DNA of 5,877 nt from Candidatus Poseidoniaceae archaeon (GTDB lineage: Archaea > Thermoplasmatota > Poseidoniia > Poseidoniales > Poseidoniaceae). The stretch is taken from NCBI GenBank assembly GCA_022424925.1, contig JAKMGM010000053.1, positions 1-5,877 of the forward strand. Reading direction: 5' to 3'. Every line of letters starts with the position of its first letter. The stretch's first letter is position 1. Shown here piece after piece: positions 1 to 5,862 of the stretch. The translations under genes were made by a program, and so were the position numbers. The notes below the pieces were generated by a model that saw only the letters and a program-made list of their open reading frames with translations, did not search any database and had not been told where the DNA came from.

Positions 1-102
1 TTCCTGATTCGCATCCAAAATGGCCGGGAAGCCACGCAGATACTGGGCGAGGAGGGGGGGCAGTGGTACCCTTACTGGAAAACGACCTCTCAATGGGGTT
101 AA
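1..102 (+). CDS. C-terminal end of an upstream gene (partial), or frameshifted N-terminus of the next gene
   Basis: Reading from base 1, this frame is open for 33 codons and ends at TAA 100-102. The peptide has a protein-like composition and ends in a Trp/Tyr-rich stretch (QWYPYWKTTSQWG). It overlaps the 5' part of the CrtC-like frame by 10 to 40 bases, depending on where that gene starts. Short overlaps of this kind are common in compact archaeal genomes, so this is plausibly the tail of a co-transcribed upstream gene. The alternative is that a miscalled base in one of the G runs (54-60 or 95-98) splits a single gene into two frames. I do not recognise a family from so few residues. Confidence 0.4.
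   Translation, partial: FLIRIQNGREATQILGEEGGQWYPYWKTTSQWG
49..55 (+). promoter_or_regulatory. Candidate Shine-Dalgarno site for GTG 63
   Basis: GAGGAGG lies seven bases before GTG 63, good spacing for pairing with the archaeal 16S rRNA tail. It favours the GTG start over ATG 93. It may equally be chance, because the same bases encode Glu-Glu-Gly in the overlapping upstream frame. Confidence 0.35.
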
Positions 103-869
103 AGAGCGACTTGACTGCGTTTTGGGTTCACCTCCTCACCGATGATTCAGCACAACATCCAAAGGTTCCGAAAAAATTCGATCTACAACTTACACCTTGG
201 AATTCCGCAATGTCCACTGCACGTCAAGCCTCCGCCACGTATGCGGCAAATATGGGCTATGATATTCTCCGCCTTCACGGGACCAAAGTTAAAGGAAAAC
301 TGGATGATGAAGAGGTTTCAGGAACCGCCTATTTCCAGAAAGTTTGCGTTCAAGCGCCTTCTGTTCCGTGGTATTGGGGCATGCTCCACCTCGATGATGG
401 CTCGTACATCGATTGGTTTCTCCCACACGTATCGTTTACCGTGAGTGCCCGGGACAATCGGCCGTGGAAACGTCGAGATTTCGGCCACATTGGTCTGTCT
501 CAGGGCGGTCTATTCCATGACCCAGTGAACAAACGAAGTGAGAAATTCACCAATGTATCCGTACGCAAGTCTGCATCGAATCGAACTGAAGGGGAGCACG
601 GTCAATCACCCGGAGCGCCACTGCCGGTGTTTGAAATCAAAATGTGGAACGGAAGAACGAGTATTGAATTGAAAGTGAATGCAATCGAGCGCGCACACTG
701 GACATTTAACCAACCTACACGAGGGGGGCTCAAGTCGCATCTGACCTACAATGAATACCCACTCGAAATGGAATATCTGCGCATACGAGACGAATTTGGC
801 GTACGAAAAGAATCTGACTATTCATGGGCTCGAGGTAACGCTGAGCACTCCTGGGGTTTGCTTCATTGA
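63..869 (+). CDS. CrtC/AttH-like lipocalin-fold protein (carotenoid 1,2-hydratase-like), start uncertain
   Basis: The protein is 268 residues from GTG 63 and 258 from ATG 93. Residues about 80-125 carry the most telling block: a Gly-Thr-Ala-Tyr-Phe-Gln strand, then PWYWGMLHLDDGSYIDWF. This resembles the Trp-rich strand followed by a DDG turn seen in CrtC (hydroxyneurosporene synthase) and AttH-type lipocalin-like proteins. The C-terminus has TYNEYP and GNAEHSWG, which look like conserved family motifs. No signal peptide or membrane helix is visible. CrtC enzymes hydrate the terminal double bond of acyclic carotenoids, but this superfamily is broad and no carotenoid gene is visible nearby, so the substrate is unknown. 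GTG 63 has a good ribosome-binding site (GAGGAGG 49-55, 7-base spacing). ATG 93 lacks one. The frame is also open to the window edge, so the gene may be 5'-truncated here. A frameshift is also possible. Confidence 0.55.
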   Translation: MVPLLENDLSMGLKSDLTAFWVHLLTDDSAQHPKVPKKFDLQLTPWNSAMSTARQASATYAANMGYDILRLHGTKVKGKLDDEEVSGTAYFQKVCVQAPSVPWYWGMLHLDDGSYIDWFLPHVSFTVSARDNRPWKRRDFGHIGLSQGGLFHDPVNKRSEKFTNVSVRKSASNRTEGEHGQSPGAPLPVFEIKMWNGRTSIELKVNAIERAHWTFNQPTRGGLKSHLTYNEYPLEMEYLRIRDEFGVRKESDYSWARGNAEHSWGLLH

Positions 870-952
870 GCAAATCACAACCGAGTACTTTTCACAACTG
901 CGCCACTGCTGTCAAGGCAAGGTATTATGTGCGAGGAGCGATAGACACTGAA

Positions 953-958
953 GAGGAG
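953..958 (+). promoter_or_regulatory. Shine-Dalgarno site of the bPH2 membrane-protein gene
   Basis: GAGGAG sits eight bases before ATG 967 and fixes that start. The 97-base gap before the gene (870-966) holds this site and no convincing gene, RNA or TATA box. A weak TATTAT at 923-928 is not enough to call a promoter. Confidence 0.7.
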
Positions 959-966
959 ACATTGCA

Positions 967-2007
967 ATGAGCGAAGAATCCGATGCCGCTGAAACCACCA
1001 CACCCGACGTTCATACAACGGATGAAGCAAAGCAAGAGGCGGAGCAAGCTCGTCTAGCAAAGACCTTCAGGCTCATTGCCGGTGAAGAAGTACTCCTCAC
1101 CAAACGGCCGAGCACTTTTGCTTTCCTTGGTATGTATCTTCTCGGTCTTCTTGTCCTAGCCATACACTTCATCTTCGACAATGCGAACTCGCTTTCAAGC
1201 GAAGATTCCAGCGGATTTGTCAAATTCGCACTGTTCATGATTGACATTACCGGTGGTGAAAAATACCCATTCGGGTTTGTGTTCGTCATGCTTTTCCTCA
1301 CTTGGATGAACCGTCTTGTGAACGTCTCAACCTCTGGTCGATGGGTGACCATTGGGCTACTCATCATCACTCTGACGCCGCTTGTGATTCAATTGGACGA
1401 TGTGCTGTACTGGATTACAGACTTGTGGATGGATGAACCAATCGGCGACTTCATACCAATCGGTCAGTACAGTTACAGCTTGTTTGGTTTGGTCTTTGTT
1501 TCCATCTTCATGGCGTTAACCTACAACTACCAGCGAAGTTTCCATTACGCAGTCACCAGTGATGCTGTGATTTTTGAACACAGTTTCCTTTTGTCACGCT
1601 CGCACCGTCGAATTCTGTTCGACCGCATTTCCGAAGTCTTGGTTGAACGAACCCCCGTAGGAACGCTTCTTGGATTTGCAACCGTCACCATTCTGACAGA
1701 TTCTGGTGTTGGAATTGTTGAAGAAAGCACCGGAGCGGGTATCTCTGGCGCCATCCCCGGCACGACTGAAAAAGAAGGAGATTCTACCGCTGAAAAGGCA
1801 GGCAAAGGCATCCTTCGTTCGGTGATTGGCTTGCTCACCTACCAAAGAACAATTCGCACCGTTCGTGCAGACCCAAAACACTGCATGTACAACATTCGCA
1901 ACTGGGAAAGCGCCAAAGCATTGCTCAATGAAAAACACAAGGAACACAGTCAATCGAACCTTCTTCGAGACCTCAAAGACACCATTGTGTCCACATCTGA
2001 CGATTGA
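967..2007 (+). CDS. Four-helix membrane protein with bacterial-type PH domain (bPH2/DUF304)
   Basis: This 346-residue protein has an acidic, Glu/Ala-rich N-terminal tail (1-30), then GEEVLLTKRPST (39-50), the prelude usual before the first helix in bPH2 membrane proteins. Probable membrane helices are at about 50-70, 101-117, 126-142 and 167-186. The PH-like domain follows at about 192-245, with YAVTSDAVIFEHSFL, the basic RSHRR and LFDRISEVLVERTPVGTLLGF. A Gly/Ser/Thr/Glu-rich stretch (250-280) interrupts the domain before its closing part, which leads into ADPKHCMYNIRNWESAKALL (301-320). The C-terminal tail is charged and probably cytoplasmic. bPH2 domains occur in many bacterial and archaeal membrane proteins (for example YdbT/YdbS); most have no defined biochemical role. 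The gene ends in two consecutive in-frame TGA codons (2005-2010). It probably heads the transcript running into the TPR-like and TruA genes. Confidence 0.85.
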   Translation: MSEESDAAETTTPDVHTTDEAKQEAEQARLAKTFRLIAGEEVLLTKRPSTFAFLGMYLLGLLVLAIHFIFDNANSLSSEDSSGFVKFALFMIDITGGEKYPFGFVFVMLFLTWMNRLVNVSTSGRWVTIGLLIITLTPLVIQLDDVLYWITDLWMDEPIGDFIPIGQYSYSLFGLVFVSIFMALTYNYQRSFHYAVTSDAVIFEHSFLLSRSHRRILFDRISEVLVERTPVGTLLGFATVTILTDSGVGIVEESTGAGISGAIPGTTEKEGDSTAEKAGKGILRSVIGLLTYQRTIRTVRADPKHCMYNIRNWESAKALLNEKHKEHSQSNLLRDLKDTIVSTSDD

Positions 2008-2062
2008 TGAACCGTCTCAGTTCAGCGAGTGTTTCAAAAACTGTATCCCACTCCATCCGCTT

Positions 2063-2070
2063 GGGGCGAT
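2063..2070 (+). promoter_or_regulatory. Weak Shine-Dalgarno site supporting ATG 2074
   Basis: GGGGCGAT ends three bases before ATG 2074 and resembles the GGAGGTGAT consensus with mismatches. It supports ATG 2074 over the in-frame GTG at 2029, which has no comparable site upstream. Confidence 0.4.
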
Positions 2071-2073
2071 ACC

Positions 2074-2595
2074 ATGAGCGATGAAGAAGTACTGCAAGGA
2101 CCTATTGAAAAATTGCGAGACGGCGACCTTGACGGTGCACTGGAACAACTTGATGCGCTGATGGGTTCGCACAAGAAAAACGCACAAGTTCATCACATGT
2201 ATGCTGAATTCGCTAACATGAAGAACACTGAGGCCCAAGACGATGTGATCCCTGGTGGTAAAATCATGATGGCGTACAAGAAAGCCATGCAACTTGATGA
2301 AGAGAACATGGAATACATCGGAGATTTCGCTACATTTGCTTTGGAATGCCGAAGAATCCCTGTCGCAGTTAAGGAATTCCAACGCTACGCTCGCCGACTT
2401 GAGATTGAAGACATCCCTGTCGATGAAGTTCTTTTCACCGCAAGCCGTAACATTGTCGACGCTATTGAGGTCATGGACCCAAGCAAGAAGAATCCTATGG
2501 TTCAACCTTGGTTGAAGCAAGCGTTGATTTGGTCTGTGGGTGGATTAGGCTATTCACCAGAAGAAGCTGCAGAAATGCTTCTACGAGAAGAGTGA
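2074..2595 (+). CDS. Small acidic TPR-like helical protein
   Basis: The protein has 173 residues from ATG 2074. An in-frame GTG at 2029 would add 15 residues (FQKLYPTPSAW...) that look non-conserved. It has no signal peptide or membrane helix, is rich in Glu, Asp, Ala and Met, and is predicted to be almost all helix. A tetratricopeptide-like helix pair is visible at about 8-45 (LRDGDLDGALEQLDALM, then VHHMYAEFANM). A second is at about 65-107 (MAYKKAMQLDEENMEYIGDFATFALECRR, then AVKEFQRYAR), with the alternating small and aromatic positions of TPRs. The C-terminal third (110-173) holds further helices. Such proteins usually act as protein-binding scaffolds; no partner can be named. It lies 66 bases after the bPH2 gene, and its stop overlaps the TruA ribosome-binding site, so it is probably co-expressed with both. 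The TPR call is by eye. Confidence 0.8.
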   Translation: MSDEEVLQGPIEKLRDGDLDGALEQLDALMGSHKKNAQVHHMYAEFANMKNTEAQDDVIPGGKIMMAYKKAMQLDEENMEYIGDFATFALECRRIPVAVKEFQRYARRLEIEDIPVDEVLFTASRNIVDAIEVMDPSKKNPMVQPWLKQALIWSVGGLGYSPEEAAEMLLREE

Positions 2596-2600
2596 GGTGA
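2594..2600 (+). promoter_or_regulatory. Shine-Dalgarno site of truA, overlapping the upstream stop codon
   Basis: GAGGTGA is a near-perfect match to the archaeal consensus and lies four bases before ATG 2605. Its first two bases are the last two of the upstream TGA stop (2593-2595). A ribosome finishing the TPR-like gene therefore ends on this site, which suggests translational coupling. Confidence 0.75.
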
Positions 2601-2604
2601 ATCG

Positions 2605-3516
2605 ATGACGAACCAAAGTGTTCGTCTCGCCTTCCGAATAGGCTACCTTGGCGATGCCTACCATGGAAGCCAAATACAGCCTGATGTTAAAACCGTTCAA
2701 GGCGAACTTATACGCGTGTTTCAAAGTCTGAAATGGCTCGATAAGGATTCGAAAGAGCATAACCTCGTACTCTCGAGCCGAACCGATGCTGGAGTTCATG
2801 TACGTGTAAACGGTGGTGTTGTTCACATTGACAGAGCGTTGTGGTCTGCACTGACGCCTCGAAAAATGATTCGAGCGTTGGATGATCGGTTGCCAAACGA
2901 CATCGCTTTTCTTGACGTTCGAGAAGTTGATGAGACGTGGAATCCACGGCTTGCCAATCATCGTGTGTACCGCTATCGTCTCGAGGGGTTGGAATTTTGG
3001 AGGGACCCTGGGGAACAATTCACGCAATGGCTTCGCATGTTCGAGGGCACCTATGATGCAACGAATTTCGCTCGCCTTGAAGAGGGTAAGAACCCGATTC
3101 GCACCGTCTATTCGTGTACGCCGTGGATTGTCGAAAACCGTACAGTTGGATTCGAAATTATTGGAGAAGCGTTTCTGTGGAATCAAGTTCGAAGAACTGC
3201 AATGGCTTTGCACCGTATGTGCATTGGTGAAGTCACCCCTGAGGAGGTTAAACGCGCACTTGACCGGCCAGACATTAATGCAGACTTTGGCGTAGCTCCT
3301 GCTGATTGGCTCATTCTCTGGGGTGTTGATTGGGATGGGTTGAAAATGCCTGCTTCAAAGCTGGAGTTCGAGTGTTTTACCGCCCCACCGAAAGGGCCAG
3401 CCGTCGAGCGAACGATGAGAAAGCGATGGAGAGAGGGTGCTCGGCATGAAATGAAGAGTCTTCTCTACCACGAATGGGCGGAAATTGGTGAATTACCTAT
3501 CGTACGGCATACGTGA
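2605..3516 (+). CDS. truA: tRNA pseudouridine synthase A
   Basis: TruA isomerises uridine to pseudouridine at positions 38-40 of the tRNA anticodon arm, in the cytoplasm and without a cofactor. The 303-residue protein shows the family pattern in order. IGYLGDAYHGSQIQPDVKTVQGEL (12-35) matches the usual Y-x-G-x-x-(Y/F)-x-G-x-Q-x-Q...TVQ motif. SSRTDAGVHV (57-66) carries the catalytic aspartate, Asp61. LPNDIAFLDV and the Tyr-rich HRVYRYRL (119-126) form the active-site wall. FEIIGEAFLWNQVRR (183-197) matches the FLxxxVR motif, with Arg196 as the conserved arginine. About 55 residues after the core (248-303) are basic at first and then acidic; I do not recognise them. The start is fixed by a strong ribosome-binding site. 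The gene stops one base before the convergent riboflavin kinase stop codon. Confidence 0.95.
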   Translation: MTNQSVRLAFRIGYLGDAYHGSQIQPDVKTVQGELIRVFQSLKWLDKDSKEHNLVLSSRTDAGVHVRVNGGVVHIDRALWSALTPRKMIRALDDRLPNDIAFLDVREVDETWNPRLANHRVYRYRLEGLEFWRDPGEQFTQWLRMFEGTYDATNFARLEEGKNPIRTVYSCTPWIVENRTVGFEIIGEAFLWNQVRRTAMALHRMCIGEVTPEEVKRALDRPDINADFGVAPADWLILWGVDWDGLKMPASKLEFECFTAPPKGPAVERTMRKRWREGARHEMKSLLYHEWAEIGELPIVRHT

Positions 3517-3984
3517 TTACTTTACATTGACATGCAATATATCGCCATCAACCAGCGTTAAGCGCTCGCGTAAAAAGGAGCATGCGATGACTTCGACAAC
3601 ATCGGTATGACGAGTGAGGTCAGGTATCAACAGTGCACATTCCACAGTGGTATCACCGTGCACGAGTTCTGCGAGAAAAGCTGTAGCGCCACCGAATGAA
3701 ACACCATCACGCAGGAAACCTCGGATTCGATGAGCTTCATGCTTACTGACATCAATACTTGACGCAAGAGTGCGGTTTTCGTCCGAGGCGTCGAGCGTAT
3801 CAATTCCTGATTTCTTGCGAAGCGCAATGTAGTGTATCAAGTCTTCACCCTCAATGTTTAGATTGAGCGTTCCAGGCCAGGCCGTTCCCCCAAGTATGTT
3901 CTTGAATTGCTCTTGGTAGTGAGGTTGAGCCATGAAAACATGGGCTCGTCCGAGTCCACTGCTCACAGTACCTGTAAGGCGCAT
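3517..3984 (-). CDS. ribK: Archaeal CTP-dependent riboflavin kinase
   Basis: RibK phosphorylates riboflavin to FMN using CTP rather than ATP, and is found in archaea. From ATG 3984 the protein has 155 residues, slightly longer than minimal relatives such as the Methanocaldococcus jannaschii enzyme. Visible family motifs in order are LTGTVSSGLGRAHVFM (3-18, nucleotide-binding loop), HYQEQFKNILG (22-32), PGTLNLNI (37-44, with the Thr and Asn that bind magnesium in the family), GFLRDGVSFGGATAF (89-103), ALLIPDLTRHTDVVEVIA (117-134) and LRERLTLVDGDILHV. The region about 54-83 is longer than in the minimal enzyme. The frame stays open upstream: an ATG at 4113 would add 43 residues and overlap the divergent neighbour by 19 bases, and another at 4221 would add 79. 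I chose 3984 because the kinase fold starts right after it and the neighbour keeps its strong start. However, 3984 has no well-placed ribosome-binding site. Confidence 0.92.
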   Translation of the reverse strand: MRLTGTVSSGLGRAHVFMAQPHYQEQFKNILGGTAWPGTLNLNIEGEDLIHYIALRKKSGIDTLDASDENRTLASSIDVSKHEAHRIRGFLRDGVSFGGATAFLAELVHGDTTVECALLIPDLTRHTDVVEVIACSFLRERLTLVDGDILHVNVK

Positions 3985-4094
3985 AACACGCCCAATTGAA
4001 TCACCTTTTTGAGTGCATGGTTCACACCGTGCATGAGAACTCCAAGTGCGAAAGAACTTGAATGTCGGAGGTTTGGGACGTTTGAGGAGAACAT
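3985..4094. promoter_or_regulatory. Probable divergent promoter region between ribK and the oxoamine synthase gene
   Basis: If ribK starts at 3984, this 110-base gap separates two divergent genes and must hold promoters for both. No convincing TATA box or BRE is visible on either strand. It contains the ribosome-binding site of the plus-strand gene and, on the minus strand, AGGTGATTC (4006 to 3998). If ribK starts further upstream, this is coding sequence instead. Confidence 0.3.
4084..4089 (+). promoter_or_regulatory. Shine-Dalgarno site fixing ATG 4095
   Basis: GAGGAG lies five bases before ATG 4095. It makes this start firm, which in turn argues against the ribK starts at 4113 and 4221 that would overlap it. 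Confidence 0.7.
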
Positions 4095-5276
4095 ATGCCA
4101 GGCGACCTTTCATGGATGAAAACTCGATATGATGAATTGTCAGAGAAGTCGTTACTGTGGGAACCACCGACTCTCGAAAGTCCGAATGAACCGCGATGCC
4201 GAATGAACGGCAAGCCAACAATCATGCTATCTGCGAACAACTACCTGAATCTCACCACGCACCCAAAGGTCAAGCAAGCCATGCTCGATGCAACCGAAAA
4301 ATACGGGGCTGGAAGCGGTAGTGTTCGAGCCATTGCAGGTACGATGGACATCCATCTCGAAGCTGAAAGAAAGGTTGCTGAATTCAAAGGGGTGGAGGCT
4401 TCACTGATTTATTCTGCAGGTTACACCGTCAACGTCGGGCTCATTCCCGCCTTGGTTACAGGGCCTCAAGATGTCATCATCAGTGATGCATTGAACCACG
4501 GCTCGATTATCGATGGAGTGCGACTCACGAAAGCAAGCAGAGGCGTATATGCCCACAACGATATGGGCGAACTGGAGGCCGTTCTCAAAGCACACGAGTC
4601 GTCTGAACGGAAATTGATAATCACCGATGGCGTGTTTTCGATGGACGGAGACATTGCTCCGCTCGATGAAGTTAACAAGTTGGCTCAAGAATATGGTGCG
4701 ATGGTGTATGTGGATGACTGCCATGGTGAAGGGGTTCTTGGTGAAAAAGGAGCAGGAATCGTAGCACACTTCAACCTCCAAGGTAAGGTTGATTTCGAAA
4801 CGGGCTCATTTTCCAAAGCACTCGGTGTTCAAGGAGGCATTCTTGCAGGAACCGAAATGACGCGAACGCATGCATTGAATCACTCACGCTCGTGGCTACT
4901 CTCAGGTTCACAACCACCCGGTGTGGCGGCCGCACAAAAAGCAGCAATTGAAGTGCTTATGGATGAGCCGGAACACCATGCACGGCTATGGGAGAACACC
5001 AATTATTTCCGGAAAGAATTGCAGTCCCTTGGATTTGATACTGGGGATTCAGTAACACCAATTATTCCTGTAATGTGTGGAGCATCAAGTGTCGCAAAAG
5101 CAATGACCAGAGCACTCGGAGATGAAGGAGTCATGGCAGGCGCAATCGTGTTTCCGATGGTTGCACGTGACAAGGCAAGAATACGCACGCAAATGTCCGC
5201 TGGGCTTACGCGAGATGATTTAGATGAAGTTCTTCGTTTGTTTGAAAAAGTTGGCCCCACATTGGACCTTATCTAA
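4095..5276 (+). CDS. PLP-dependent alpha-oxoamine synthase (glycine C-acetyltransferase / BioF family)
   Basis: The family condenses an acyl-CoA with an amino acid and releases CO2 and CoA, or runs the glycine C-acetyltransferase reaction on 2-amino-3-ketobutyrate. The 393-residue length is normal. Visible landmarks are SANNYLNLTTHP (46-57), YGAGSGSVRAIAGT (70-83), DALNHGSIIDG (131-141, His135 stacking on the cofactor ring), TDGVFSMDGDIAPL (177-190), YVDDCHGEGVLG (205-216, Asp207 binding the pyridine nitrogen and His210) and GSFSKALGVQGG (237-248), where Lys241 is the expected Schiff-base lysine. All key catalytic residues are present. The DDCHGEGVLG variant differs from E. coli Kbl, so glycine/acetyl-CoA, alanine/pimeloyl-CoA (biotin) and serine/palmitoyl-CoA specificities cannot be separated by eye. 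No threonine dehydrogenase or biotin gene is adjacent. Glycine C-acetyltransferase is my best guess. Confidence 0.9.
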   Translation: MPGDLSWMKTRYDELSEKSLLWEPPTLESPNEPRCRMNGKPTIMLSANNYLNLTTHPKVKQAMLDATEKYGAGSGSVRAIAGTMDIHLEAERKVAEFKGVEASLIYSAGYTVNVGLIPALVTGPQDVIISDALNHGSIIDGVRLTKASRGVYAHNDMGELEAVLKAHESSERKLIITDGVFSMDGDIAPLDEVNKLAQEYGAMVYVDDCHGEGVLGEKGAGIVAHFNLQGKVDFETGSFSKALGVQGGILAGTEMTRTHALNHSRSWLLSGSQPPGVAAAQKAAIEVLMDEPEHHARLWENTNYFRKELQSLGFDTGDSVTPIIPVMCGASSVAKAMTRALGDEGVMAGAIVFPMVARDKARIRTQMSAGLTRDDLDEVLRLFEKVGPTLDLI

Positions 5277-5295
5277 TGTCAGGAAACCGACAGCT

Positions 5296-5862
5296 TCATT
5301 CTTCCTCGAACCCATCGACAACGGACAAAAGTTCACTGTCACCATCAGCGATTTCCTCTGCATTTCTCATCGGTTCACTGTCAGGGATTGGGAGCCCCTC
5401 AAACGGGTTTTGGTCGTCTTCAAGAAGACACAACAAGCGCCATCGTGGCGCCCATGAGAGATGAACATACAGCGGGCCTGGCAAGAGCAGTAGAAGCCAA
5501 ATCAAACTGGAGGGGAGGTCCATCAAATCGGTTAATGCAATCGTCAGTAAGCCGAGGCCTACAAACGGCATCGGATACAGTATGGAACGCGGTGGTGTTA
5601 CCGGAAACCGTTTGGAGAAGCGGACGATGACCAGTGAAAACATGCCAAGGAGCAAACATGCAACCATGATAAGTGCAGAATGAAAAATCCAATTTGTCAA
5701 CCAACTGGAAGAATCTTGGGCAAATCTGTATGGCAGGAGCAAGGCCAGTGAAACCAAAAATCCGTAAAATGCTGCGATATTGGAAGGGTGAGACAGCCAG
5801 AGTGGTAATGCAGTGAAGCGTCGAGACAGCGAGGCTCCCAGCAGTGTTTCACGCTCATTCAT
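5296..5862 (-). CDS. Four-helix membrane protein with acidic C-terminal tail, possibly 5'-truncated
   Basis: I do not recognise a family. From ATG 5862 the protein has 188 residues. A TTG at 5868 would add two, and the frame remains open to the window edge, so the true start may be outside. No ribosome-binding site is visible in the 15 bases before the ATG. Four hydrophobic segments are clear at about 28-46, 58-81, 95-113 and 119-135, with basic residues between the second and third (RFSKRFPVTPPR). This is followed by a short basic stretch (APRWR) and a strongly acidic tail of about 40 residues, with 15 Asp or Glu, ending in GFEEE. By the positive-inside rule the tail is probably cytoplasmic. 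The gene converges on the oxoamine synthase gene with 19 bases between stops and no visible terminator hairpin. Confidence 0.75.
   Translation of the reverse strand: MNERETLLGASLSRRFTALPLWLSHPSNIAAFYGFLVSLALLLPYRFAQDSSSWLTNWIFHSALIMVACLLLGMFSLVIVRFSKRFPVTPPRSILYPMPFVGLGLLTIALTDLMDLPSSLIWLLLLLPGPLYVHLSWAPRWRLLCLLEDDQNPFEGLPIPDSEPMRNAEEIADGDSELLSVVDGFEEE

Noticed and set aside
870..966. Possible small gene or promoter between the CrtC-like and bPH2 genes
   Set aside because: Only a six-codon ATG frame and a weak TATTAT are present; neither supports a gene or a confident promoter.
1011..1370. A 119-codon minus-strand frame opposite the bPH2 gene
   Set aside because: It is a low-complexity Ser/Arg-rich shadow of a clear membrane-protein coding region.
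2017..2520. A 167-codon open frame on the minus strand opposite the TPR-like gene
   Set aside because: Its composition (rich in His, Phe, Val, Cys) fits the reverse of an acidic helical gene, and no ribosome-binding site or domain supports it.
2581..3213. A 210-codon open frame on the minus strand opposite truA
   Set aside because: It lies wholly opposite the well-supported truA gene, has no recognisable domain and a Cys/Ser/Arg-rich composition typical of an antisense shadow.
5276..5464. A small plus-strand frame whose ATG overlaps the oxoamine synthase stop (TAATG)
   Set aside because: The TAATG overlap is tempting as coupling, but the Ser-rich peptide is the reverse of the acidic tail of the minus-strand membrane protein and has no ribosome-binding site of its own.
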